Positions 42,492-53,594 of a stretch of 64,000 nucleotides of DNA are shown here, in pieces. The DNA lies in contig QXEO01000415.1 of assembly GCA_007115705.1 (NCBI GenBank), forward strand, positions 564,376-628,375. Direction: 5' to 3'. Each line of letters opens with the position of its first letter. Positions within the stretch are counted from its first letter, which is position 1. The stretch is from Dactylis glomerata. Taxonomy: Eukaryota > Streptophyta > Magnoliopsida > Poales > Poaceae. Below the pieces are notes generated by a model. The model searched no databases and was not told the DNA's origin. It was given only the letters and a program-made list of their open reading frames with translations. The translations under genes and the position numbers were made by a program.

Positions 42492-43566
42492 GTAGCCCCT
42501 GAGATTCTATCAGAATTACAGATTCAGGTTGAATCTCTAATCTTTAAATCGTCGACTTTGATCAATTCTTTGACTTCTTCACATTTTCAAATCTTTGACT
42601 TGGTCTTTTGACTTATTTTCATGATAATATTTCGCAAGGGGTTTTGATAAACAAGCCTGACAACTCTGACGGATCAAGAGGTCAGTTAACTGCCAGAACA
42701 GATATACTTGACACCTACTTCAAATTCAATCCCCTTGGATTTGAATTCGGGATACCGGTCAAACCCATTCTTTTGCCGCATTTAGGACTTACAAAGAATA
42801 AGTCACAATGGTTCTCAGGGTACCCAGTGCGTGCACCAGGATTTTCTTCGCATCGTAGACACGAATATATATCAGCAGAGCGCATCCATGTGCGTATACC
42901 AGGCCACACAGGATGGATCCCGGGGTCTTACCTTCGTGATAAATCACGACATTCGAGTTTTGTTGCGATAACGTAACTCGAGAATCGCATGTCGCAGTCT
43001 TGTTTGACTGATAGAATATCCAAAAAAAATGAATTATATTAACTTCTCATGAGTAGCTCCCGATGGGAGTAGTTGCTATATATTTCGTCGACTATGTAGT
43101 CGAAGTTTCATGGTTGTCGAAATGTTGAGCGGCTCGTACCGCATCCATCAATTCCTTAACCGTAGCTTCTTCATCTTTATTGTCGCTTCTTTATTTTTCT
43201 ATCGGGTGCGCGCTCAGTGCTCCCGATGGGAGTAGCCCCCGAGGCTATGGTTGGATACTTGTAGTCAATCATAGGCTCAAATTGACTTCCTCTATTCCTT
43301 CTTTTTCTTCTTGTTGTAAGCCCCCGAGTCCAAGGCGAGGTTTCCCGTACTTTCTTTGATACATTCTTTTTTATTTTGTTATTATCGTCTGCTATGTGCA
43401 GAATTTAACTCCTTTGTAAATATTTTATGGGCCTTGTTTTCACGGAGGCCTGTTAATACGTGCTTATAAATTAAGCACCTTTGGCGAGGGTAAAAACCCT
43501 AAACAGATTCCTCCTCCGCCGCATCTTCTTCTTCATCTAGGGTTTCTTTTCTCCCAACTTGTCTCC
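42492..43566 (+). promoter_or_regulatory. Spacer and probable promoter of the antisense AT-hook/B3 gene
   Basis: There is no long frame on the minus strand. On the plus strand a TATAAAT box at 43465-43471 lies about 100 bp before the ATG at 43567. The intervening leader is CT-rich (CCTCCTCCGCCGCATCTTC), typical of plant 5' untranslated regions. The TATA function is inferred. The rest of the spacer holds nothing I recognise. Confidence 0.45.
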
Positions 43567-44045
43567 ATGGCTGATGCAGATGGGTCCCGTCTGAACCTCG
43601 GCATCCCGACGGTGCCGCGTGATCGCGGCCGTCCTCGTGGCAGCAAGAACAAGACAGCACCAGATGCTGCAGGATCTTCATCGTCCGTTCCAGTGAAGCA
43701 GCGTCCCGGCCGCCCGGTCGGGAGTAAGAATAAACCAAAGGTGCCTTGCGCTATCCCAGGTCCAAGCGCACCTCCTGGTAACACTTCTCCTCCTCAGCCG
43801 AGGATATACTCCTTTTTTGTATTGCCGGCACACAGTGCAGTGAAATTCAATGGCTGCCGCTAAAGTTCACCAAGTTCATGGATGGGCGGGAGTTGCGTGA
43901 AGCAATTCTTCGTGAACACTCTGGGGGAGGAACTCCCTACGAGGTGGAAGTCTGGTATGACGGCGCTGGCGAACAATACTTCAAGGGCGGCTGGTCACAG
44001 TTTGTGGATGATCACGACATCCAGCGAGGTTTCTTCATGACCTTC
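43567..44045 (+). pseudogene. Antisense AT-hook/B3-domain gene inside the Tat element, part 1
   Basis: The ATG at 43567 opens a frame with two extended AT-hooks (DRGRPRGSKNK and PGRPVGSKNKPK), which bind the minor groove of AT-rich DNA. A plant B3 DNA-binding domain begins at IYSFF. A slip in the T-run at 43813-43818 shifts the frame by one base and leads to a stop at 43861-43863. In the neighbouring frame the B3 domain goes on (WLPLKFTKFMDGRELREAI, PYEVEVWYDGAGEQYFKGGW, FVDDHDIQRGFFMTF) to 44045. There the Copia element inserted. The gene lies between integrase and the 3' LTR on the strand opposite to gag-pol. With part 2 and one more T the length is 588 nt, exactly 196 codons including the stop. 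Confidence 0.82.
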
Positions 44046-45853
44046 TGAAGGGTTTCGCAGCATAGTAAATCAAAAATTTCCTACGGATGCGAACAAGAAA
44101 GCCAAGATCTAATCTAGGAGATGTAATCAACGAGAGGTAGATGAGATCTTCATACCCTTGAAGAAATCGCACAGCGGAAACGTTCAACAGAACGTGGATG
44201 CTGTAGTCGTACTAGCCGTCTCCTCCTCGCGATCCGATCTGATTCAACACCGCAAGTGGCGGCGCCTCCGAGAGATGCACACGTACAGCGCACCAACGAC
44301 TCCGCCTTCCCGGTCTAGCGAGATATAGTGGAGTGGTAGATGGGATTGACAACACGACGGTGTGGTGTCTATGGTGGAGAGTATACGCCGACAGGGCTTC
44401 GCCTGTTTGCGTGGTGGAAGAAGAACAGGAAAAAGAGGCTTCAGAAACCGGGCAGCGGCTCCGCGGGTATTAGGTCAAACTTAAACTGACCGGCGGCCTT
44501 GTGCTTTTATAAGTGCTCGCGTGATCAAAAACTTGCAAGACAAGTTTAGCCGACTCTAACGTGCACGTCAGGGTGATCAATCGTATCGATCTGGATGTTT
44601 CAGCGCTGGTTCGCTATCCCCGTGCAGCAGGCCCGGAGGCAAAGCACGCGGCCGGTTCAGCAGCCAATGGCCCATCCGGCCAAGGCCCATGCGAGCGAGG
44701 GCGAGCCAGGGAGCTGGGCGCTCGCCTCGCCCTGGTCATCGAGCGACCGGCACTCCTGCCCTCGACCACGCGTGCGAGCCATGCACGTGCATGAGCGTGC
44801 CATGCATGATTGCATTGGCCGCATCCATGCATGCTTTGGCATCGCGCTCTGCCTTTTTTTCTTTTCCTTTATTTATTTCTACTAAATAAATACTAGTTAA
44901 TATCTATTAATTCATACAATTAATAAATACTAATTTCCACCCGGAACAATTCCGTAACTTTCTGAAACAGTTTCACATATATCCCGGAACTACCCTAGCG
45001 TTGATTTGCGTTAAGTGTGTGACCCTACGGGTTCGAGAATGCGTGGACATGATCTCCATCAATAATCAATAGCGGGATCTGGAAATCCATATTGACTCCC
45101 ACGCATTTAGCGATGATCATATCGGATGAACCACGATGTCAGGATTCAAACAATCCTGTATTTGTATTCCCTTCGTCTCGCGATATTTTACTCGCCCGAG
45201 ATTCGATCGTCGGTATCGGCATACCTAGTTCAATCTCATTCACAGCAAGTACTTTACTCGTTCCGTAATCCGATATCACTTTGTGATCAACTCCTTAACC
45301 ACGTGCTTGCAAGCGATGTTGATATCGATTACCGAGTGGGCCCAAAGTATATCTCTCCGACTTCGGAGGGACAAATTCCATCTCGATACATGCAACCCAA
45401 CAAGTACTTTCCGATCACCTGAGAGACACCTTTATGATCACCCTTTCATAGGATGATGTTTGATGACCTCAAAGCTTTCTTCCGATACTAGGGAGTTGCA
45501 TTATCTCATAGTCTAAGGAATACAATACTTGACATAGGAAAAGCTTCACAAAGATGAACACAATGACACGATCTATTTGCTGTGCTTTATTTGGGTCTGT
45601 CCATCATATCATTCTCCTAATGACATGATCTCATTATTAATTGACAACTCATGTCTATGGTCCGGAAACCTTAACCATCATTAATCAATGAGCTAGTCCA
45701 TAGAGGCGTACTAGGGACACGGTGTTGTTCATAAACCACACAAGTATTAAAGTTTCCGCTTAATACAATTCTAGCATGGAATATAAACATTATCATAAAC
45801 AAGAATTATAATAATAACATCTTTATTATTGCCTCTAGGGCATAATTCCAACA
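44046..45853 (-). repeat. 3' LTR of the Copia element
   Basis: This 1,808-bp repeat is preceded on the minus strand by the purine-rich tract GCAAGTGGGAGAC at 45854-45866. Small frames here recur in the other LTR and are not genes. Confidence 0.95.
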
Positions 45854-45881
45854 GTCTCCCACTTGCACTAGAGTCAATAAT

Positions 45882-48800
45882 CTAGTTTACATCTGGCAAC
45901 AATCTAACACCCATGGCATTAAGGTGCTGATCATGTTTTGCTCGTGGAAGAGGTTTAGTCAACGGATCTGCGACATTCAGATCCGTATGTACTTTGCTAA
46001 TCTTCATATCTCCATCTGATATATAATCACGAATTATATGGAACCGGCGGTTGATGTGCTTGGTCTTTGGATGATATCTTGGTTCCTTAGCCAGTGCTAT
46101 GGCGCCAGTGTTGTCGCACAATATCTCCAGTGGGTCCAAGGCATTTGGAACCACACCAAGCTCAGTGATGAAGTTCCTGATCCAAACTCCTTCACTTGAC
46201 GCTTCCGAAGCAGCCATGTATTCCGCTTCTGTTGTAGATCCCGCGATCACGCTTTGCTTGCAGCTTCTCCAGCTCACAGCTCCACCATTCAAAATATAAA
46301 CGTATCCTGTCTGAGATTTAGAATCATCCGGGTCGGTGTCGAAGCTAGCGTCGACGTAACCTTTTACGACGAGCTCCTCGTCACCTCCATAGACCAAGAA
46401 CATTTCTTTAGTCCTATTTAAATATTTTAGGATGTTCTTTACGGCTGTCCAATGTTCCACTCCTGGATCACTTTGGTATCTGCTCGTCAAACTAAGAGCA
46501 TTGGACACATCCGGTCTAGTACACAGCATGGCATACATGATAGAACCTATGGCCGAGGCATATGGCACTTTGCTCATAGTTTCTCTATCTTTTACCGTAG
46601 CTGGACACTGAGCCTTGCTCAATATCTTACCTGACAACATGGGCAATGAACCTTTCTTTGCTTTATCCATTCTGAACCTCTTCAGAACTTTGTCCAGGTA
46701 TGTACTTTGGCTTAAAGCTATTAGGCATTTTTCTCTATCTCTATAGATTTTGATGCCTAATATATAAGCAGCTTCTCCTAGGTCTTTCATTGAAAAACTT
46801 TTATTCAAATAACTCTTCACATCGTTAAGCATACCGATGTCATTTCCAATAATCAATATGCCATCCACATACAGTACTAAAAATGTCACCAAGCTCCCAC
46901 TCACTTTCTTGTAGATACAAGCTTTGTAGCAATTTGGAACAAATCCAAAACTCTTGATCACTTGATCAAAACGAAGGTTCCAACTCCGAGATGCTTGCTT
47001 CAGTCCATAAATGGAACGCTGAAGTTTGCACACTTTATTAGCATCCTTAGGATCGACAAAACCTTCGGGCTGTATCATATACAACTCGTCATCAATGTTG
47101 CCATTAAGGAACGCAGTCTTGACATCCATCTGCCATATTTCATAATCATGAAACGCAGCAATTGCTAATAAAATCCGAATGGACTTAAACATCGCTACGG
47201 GAGAGAAAGTCTCATCGTAGTCAACACCTTGAACTTGCCGAAAACCTTTTGCGACAAGCCGAGCTTTATAGACACTAACATTACCATCCACGTCTGTTTT
47301 CTTCTTGAAAATCCATTTGCACTCAACGGCCTTACGGTCGCTAGGAGGGTCCACCAAAGTCCACACTTGGTTTTCGCTCATGGATCCCAATTCGGATTTC
47401 ATGGCCTCTAGCCATTTCTCAGAGTCTGGGCTCATCATTGCTTCCTCATAGTTCGCAGGTTCACTGTTGTCTAACAACAAGACTATTAAGACAGGGTTGC
47501 CGTACCATTCAGGAGTGGCACGTGACCTTGTCGACCTGCGAAGCTCAGTAGTAGCATCGTTCGAAGTTTCATGATCCTCGTCATTAGCTTCCTCTCTTGT
47601 TGGTGCAGATGGCACCGAAACAACTTCAGGTGCTGCGCTACTCTCCAACTCAAGAGAAGGTTCAATAACCTCGTCTAGCTCTACCTTCCTCCCACTCACT
47701 TCTTTCGAGAGAAACTCCTTCTCAAGAAAGGATCCGTTCTTTGCAACAAACACTTTGCCTTCGGATCTGTGGTAGAAGGTATACCCAATCGTTTCCTTAG
47801 GGTATCCTATAAAGACGCATTTCTCCGCTTTGGGTTCGAGCTTGTCCGGCATCAACTTCTTGACGTAAGCTTCGCATCCCCAAACTTTAAGAAACGACAA
47901 CTTAGGTTTAGCACCAAACCATAGTTCATACGGTGTCGTCTCAACGGATTTAGATGGTGCCCTATTTAAAGTGAATGCAGCGGTTTCTAATGCATAACCC
48001 CAAAATGATAACGGCAAATCTGTAAGAGACATCATCGATCGCACCATATCTAATAGAGTTCGATTCTGGCGTTCAGACACACCATTGCGTTGTGGTGTTC
48101 CGGGTGGCGTGAGTTGCGAAACGATTCCGCTTGCTTTAAGATGCGTGAGAAAATCATAACTCAAATACTCACCTCCACGATCGGATCGCAGAAATTTAAT
48201 TTTCCTGTTACGATGGTTTTCCACTTCGTTCTGAAATTCTTTGAACTTTTCAAACGTTTCAGATTTATGTTTCATTAAATAGATATACCCATATCTACTT
48301 AAGTCATCAGTAACAGTGAGAAAATAGCGACATCCATCGCGCGTCGAAACACTCATTGGTCCGCACACATCGGTATGTATGATTTCCAATAAGTCCGTTG
48401 CTCGCTCCATTATTCTGGAGAACGGGGTTTTGATCATCTTGCCCATGAGGCACGGCTCGCACGTGTCAAATGATTCAAAATCAAGAGACTCCAAAAGTCC
48501 ATCAGAATAGAGTTTCTTCATGCGTTTTACACCAATATGACCTAGACGGCAGTGCCACAAATAAGTTGGATTATCACTATCTACTTTGCATCTTTTAGCC
48601 TCAATGTTATGGATGTGTGTTTCATTGCTTTCGAGATTCAGAAGAAATAAACCATTCACAACAGGTGCATGACCATAAAAGATGTTATTCATATAAATAG
48701 AACAACCATTATTCTCTGACTTAAATGAATAACCGTCTTGCAATAAACACGATCCAGATATAATGTTCATGCTCAACGCAGGCACATAATAACACTTATT

Positions 48801-49865
48801 AAGGTTTAAAACTAATCCCGAAGGTAAAACTAAGGAGAGCGTGCCGACGGCCATCACATCAACTTTTGATCCATTGCCAACGCGCATCGTCAGCTCATCC
48901 CTTGCTAGCCGCCGTCTATTCCGTAGCTCCTATTTCGAGTTACAAATATTAGCAACTGAACCAGTATCATATACCCAGGCACTACAATGAGCGCTAGTAA
49001 GGTAAACATCAATAACATGTATATCAAATATACCTTTAATGGTGCCAGCCTTCTTGTCCGCTAAGTACTTAGGACAGTTGCGCTTCCAGTGACCCTTGTC
49101 CTTGCAATAGAAGCACTCAGTGTCCGGCTTAGGTCCAGACTTGAGCTTCTTCTCAGCAGGGGCAACGCGCTTGCCGCTGCCTTTCTTGAAGGATCCCTTT
49201 GCACCCTTAGCTTTCTTGAAGCTAGTGGTCTTGTTGACCATCAACACATGATTATCCTTTTTGATATCCACCTCCGCAGCTTTCGGCTTAGCGAAGAGCT
49301 CAGTGATCGTATCACTGGAACCAATTTGATTGTGAGTAACTACAAAGCCTTTGTAGCTAGGAGGGAGTGATTGCAGAACTCTGTCAATCTTGAGCTCCTC
49401 TGGAATCTTGCAGTCCAGTTGCTCAAGGCGTTGAGTGTAGCCCGACATCTTAATGGCGTGCTCACTAACGGATCTCCCTTCCTCCATCTTGCAGTTAAAG
49501 AACTTCTCAGAGATCGCATATCTCTCAGAACGGGCTTGAGTCTGAAACATGGTTTTCAGTTCCTCAAGTATCTCATAAGGCCCGCCGAACTTCTCAAAAC
49601 GATTTTGAAGTTCCGGTTCCATAGCAAACAACATGGTACCCTTAATCACTCCATAATCATCTTTGCGTGACTGATAAACAGCTTTTTCATCAGCCGGCGC
49701 ATCAGCAGCAGGGGCGTCACCTAGCGCTTTCTCAAGTACATAGGCTTTTTGTCCGCCAGCGAGAATGATTCTCAGATTGCGGAACCAGTTGGTGAAGTTA
49801 GACCCATTGTTCTTAAGCTTTTCTTTCTCAGCAAACACGTTGAAGTTGAAGTTGGACTTAGCCAT
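45882..49865 (-). pseudogene. Copia gag-pol polyprotein, one amber stop and altered RT active site
   Basis: From the ATG at 49865 (MAKSNFNFNVF) one frame runs 1,328 codons to the stop at 45882-45884. It is interrupted only by a TAG at 48930-48932. Domains in order are gag (residues about 1-240), a zinc knuckle (CFYCKDKGHWKRNC, about 251), protease (YDTGS, about 301), integrase (HCRLGHIGVKRM, CEPCLMGK, HTDVCGPMS, FLRSDRGGEY), reverse transcriptase (KWIFKKKTDVDGNV, MDVKTAFLNG, LYVDGILIIGN) and RNase H (TEAEYMAASEA, LCDNTGAIALAK). The RT box reads YVDG, not YVDD: the codon at 46861-46863 (GGC on the minus strand) replaces the second catalytic Asp. The copy is probably dead on both counts, although otherwise complete in length. 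Confidence 0.94.
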
Positions 49866-51078
49866 TTGATCTACAACATTGCACGTACAATTTAGACTAT
49901 GTTTATGATAACTAGTTCAACTTAATCAAATTACTAGATGAACTCCCACTAAATTCAACATCCCTCAAGTTGTTTAGTGAACATGATCCAAATTCACCAC
50001 ACCTAATCCGATCTTCACGAGAAGAGATGTGGTTTCAATGGTGGACAACAAAGTGTCGATCATATCATTCATATGACTCATGTTTAACCTTTCGGTTCAT
50101 GTGTTCCGAGGCCATGTCTGTACATGCTAGGCTCGTCAAGTCAAACCCAAGTATTTCCGCGTGTGCAAAAATGGCTTGCACCCGTTGTATGTGAACGTAG
50201 AGTTTATAGCACCCGATCATCACGAGATGCTTGAAAACGACGAACTTTCGCAACGGCGCATACGAGGGGAGAACACAATTTTATCTTGAACTTTAAGTGA
50301 GGAATCATCTTATAATGCTACCGTCGCGATCTAAGCATAATAAGATACATAAAAGGATAAACATCACATGCGTATAATTTTATGTGACATGGTATAGCCA
50401 ATCTCCACGCCATGATCTCCATCTTATGCGCTCCGGCATGATCTCCATCACTCCACCATGATTGCCTCCACCACGAATAGCAACTACAACTATTGCTAAC
50501 TACTTAGCGATAAAGTAAAGCTATTATATGGCGTATAAGAAGTTGACACGCAGGTCATACACAATTATAAAGACAACCATATGGCTCCTGCCGATTGTGA
50601 ATTCATCGACATGCAAGTCGTGAAAGATTACAAAACATGATCATTGCATACATCACATATATCACATCACATCTTGTGGCCATACCATATCACAAAACAC
50701 TCCCTGCAAAAACAAGTTAGACGCCTCTACTTTGTTGTTGCATGTTTTACGTGGCTTATGGGAGTAACAAGCTAAGAACGATTCTTACCTACGAAAAGCC
50801 ACAACGGTGATATTATGGTTGCTAACATCCGTTGTAAATCTCATGACTACTATAGTGAGAGAAACTGACATCCACCAGCCGCATGTGTGGAACAGGCCAC
50901 ACGTCAAGTGCGGAGCCGGTCTCGTGAATGAGGTCGCGTAAAGTTGGCCTGGACCGCTTCGATCTCACTATGCCGCGGCATAAGAAGTACAAAACAAAGA
51001 GGTTTGCAACAGAAAACATCAACGCCCGCAACAAGCATGTTGCGTTCTACTCGTGAAACACATCTACGCATAGATCTA
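49866..51078 (-). other. Copia 5' untranslated leader
   Basis: This 1.2 kb between primer site and gag has no long frame. A long leader here is normal for the BARE1 group, where it carries dimerisation and packaging signals. I see no specific motif to name. Confidence 0.7.
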
Positions 51079-51090
51079 GCTCTGATACCA
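51079..51090 (-). promoter_or_regulatory. Primer binding site (initiator tRNA-Met)
   Basis: The minus strand reads TGGTATCAGAGC one base after the 5' LTR. It is complementary to the 3' end of plant initiator tRNA-Met, as in most Copia elements. Confidence 0.93.
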
Positions 51091-51091
51091 C

Positions 51092-52901
51092 TGAAGGGTT
51101 TCGCAGCATAGTAAATCAAAAATTTCCTATGGATGCGAACAAGAAAGCCAAGATCTAATCTAGGAGATGTAATCAACGAGAGGTAGATGAGATCTTCATA
51201 CCCTTGAAGAAATCGCACAGCGGAAACGTTCAACAGAACGTGGATGATGTAGTCGTACTAGCCATCTCCTCCTCGCGATCCGATCCGATTCAACGCCGCA
51301 AGTGGCGGCGCCTCCGAGAGATGCACACGTACAGCGCACCAACGACTCCGCCTTCCCGGTCCAGCGAGATATAGTGGAGTGGTAGATGGGATCGACAACA
51401 CGACGGTGTGGTGTCTATGGTGGAGAGTATACGCCGACAGGGCTTCGCCTGTTTGCGTGGTGGAAGAAGAACAGGAAAAAGAGGCTTCAGAAACCGGGCA
51501 GCGGCTCCGCGGGTATTAGGTCAAACTTAAACTGACCGGTGGCCTTGTGCTTTTATAAGTGCTCGCGTGATCAAAAACTTGCAAGACAAGTTTAGCCGAC
51601 TCTAACGTGCACGTCAGGTTGATCAATCGTATCGATCTGGACGTTTCAGCGCTGGTTCGCTATCCCCGTGCAGCAGGCCCGGAGGCAAAGCACGCGGCCG
51701 GTTCAGCAGACAATGGCCCATCCGGCCAAGGCCCATGCGAGCGAGGGCGAGCCAGGGAGCTGGGCGCTCGCCTCGCCCTGGTCATCGAGCGACCGGCGCT
51801 CCTGCCCTCGACCACGCGTGCGAGCCATGCACGTGCATGAGCGTGCCATGCATGATTGCATTGGCCGCATCCATGCATGCTTTGGCATCGCGCTCTGCCT
51901 TTTTTTTTCTTTTCCTTTATTTATTTCTACTAAATAAATACTAGTTAATATCTATTAATTCATACAATTAATAAATACTAATTTCCACCCGGAACAATTC
52001 CGTAACTTTCTGAAACAGTTTCACATATATCCCGGAACTACCCTAGCGTTGATTTGCGTTAAGTGTGTGACCCTACGGGTTCGAGAATGCGCGGACATGA
52101 TCTCCATCAATAATCAATAGCGGGATCTGGAAATCCATATTGACTCCCACGCATTCAGCGATGATCATATCGGATGAACCACGATGTCAGGATTCAAACA
52201 ATCCCGTATTTGTATTCCCTTCGTCTCGCGATATTTTACTCGCCCGAGATTCGATCGTCGGTATCGGCATACCTAGTTCAATCTCATTCACAGCAAGTAC
52301 TTTACTCGTTCCGTAATCCGATATCACTTTGTGATCAACTCCTTAACCACGTGCTTGCAAGCGATGTTGATATCGATTACCGAGTGGGCCCGAAGTATAT
52401 CTCTCCGACTTCGGAGGGACAAATTCCATCTCGATACATGCAACCCAACAAGTACTTTCCGATCACCTGAGAGACACCTTTATGATCACCCTTTCATAGG
52501 ATGATGTTTGATGACCTCAAAGCTTTCTTCCGATACTAGGGAGTTGCATTATCTCATAGTCTAAGGAATACAATACTTGACATAGGAAAAGCTTCACAAA
52601 GATGAACACAATGACACGATCTAATTGTTGTGCTTTATTTGGGTCTGTCCATCATATCATTCTCCTAATGACATGATCTCATTATTAATTGACAACTCAT
52701 GTCTATGGTCAGGAAACCTTAACCATCATTAATCAATGAGCTAGTCCATAGAGGCGTACTAGGGACACGGTGTTGTTCATAAACCACACAAGTATTAAAG
52801 TTTCCGCTTAATACAATTCTAGCATGGAATATAAACATGATCATGAACAAGAATTATAATAATAACATCTTTATTATTGCCTCTAGGGCATAATTCCAAC
52901 A
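51092..52901 (-). repeat. 5' LTR of the Copia element
   Basis: This 1,810-bp copy is collinear with 44046-45853; the main length difference is a longer T-run near 51900. It would drive transcription of the element on the minus strand. Confidence 0.95.
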
Positions 52902-53014
52902 CCTTCAACTTTTATATTGGCACGTCGAAGTTTGATGTGAAGATCTTCGACTGTACTCAATGCCAGAAGGAGTACGAGGCTGAAGTGCACTTCCACTATA
53001 ATTTCCTTATGTAA
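52902..53014 (+). pseudogene. Antisense AT-hook/B3-domain gene, part 2
   Basis: After the duplicated CCTTC (52902-52906) the B3 domain resumes in phase: NFYIGTSKFDVKIFD, then CTQCQKEYEAEVHFHYNF and a TAA at 53012-53014. The Ser/Lys-Phe-Asp-Val-Lys-Ile-Phe-Asp end with Cys-x-Lys-Glu is typical of plant B3 domains of the REM type. The phase across the insertion fits without change, so the break here is due to the Copia element alone. Confidence 0.82.
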
Positions 53015-53122
53015 TCTCCTTTTCGAGTTGCCTTGTTGTCGTGCTAGCTGTAATGAATAATCTTATTTGAGTTTATGCTTTGTGTTTGAATAGACCATGG
53101 GAACAGATTATCGTTCTGAGGT

Positions 53123-53156
<34 letters not shown>

Positions 53157-53594
53157 CGGGTTCCTTTGAACCAATTATATTGTTTCAAGAATATCGGGTT
53201 GTTTTACAACCTAGTATTATGTCTTTGAAAGATCACCATATTGTATTGAACTTTCTTTCGTACGACCCGAGGGATGGAGCCCCCGAGTGGAAAAGTAAAA
53301 TATTTGTACAATTTGTCGAGTTAACCCAAGGAACCCGACCTGTGGCCTCGTGTTCTGGGTTCAGAGGGTCAACTCGAAGTTACTGATATCACTAAATTTC
53401 TTCTATGCGTAGAAACGCCGTAGCTGCGTCGCATTCCACGGGTTGCTTTCATCTTTTCCCGTCTTCTTGTCTTATAGTCGATAAGCTCCTCCTGGTATTA
53501 CTTCTGTGACGATGTAAGGTCCCACCCAAGGGGACTCTAACTTGCTGTGGCCATCTTGCTTGAGTCGTAAGACTAAATCTCCCACCACAAAAGA
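53015..53594. other. Spacer between antisense gene and integrase, with (TA)n
   Basis: It holds the 3' flank of the antisense gene and a dinucleotide (TA)n microsatellite at about 53126-53154. The segment 53400-53594 runs into the C-terminal end of the gag-pol region. Confidence 0.7.

Larger units (their letters stand above)
44046..52901 (-). mobile_element. BARE1/Angela-type Copia LTR retrotransposon
   Basis: It has LTRs at 44046-45853 (1,808 bp) and 51092-52901 (1,810 bp). On the minus strand they start TGTTGGAATTATGCCCTAG and end CCCTTCA, characteristic of the BARE1/Angela/WIS group of Triticeae. The target duplication CCTTC is at 44041-44045 and 52902-52906. The primer site matches initiator tRNA-Met. 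The polyprotein frame has one stop. About 23 hand-counted substitutions separate the LTRs (1.3%), the lowest value in the window, which fits its position nested inside the Tat element. Confidence 0.96.

Noticed and set aside
44561..45422. Frames of 60-98 codons repeated at 51607-52470
   Set aside because: They lie within the Copia LTRs at identical positions and are not genes.
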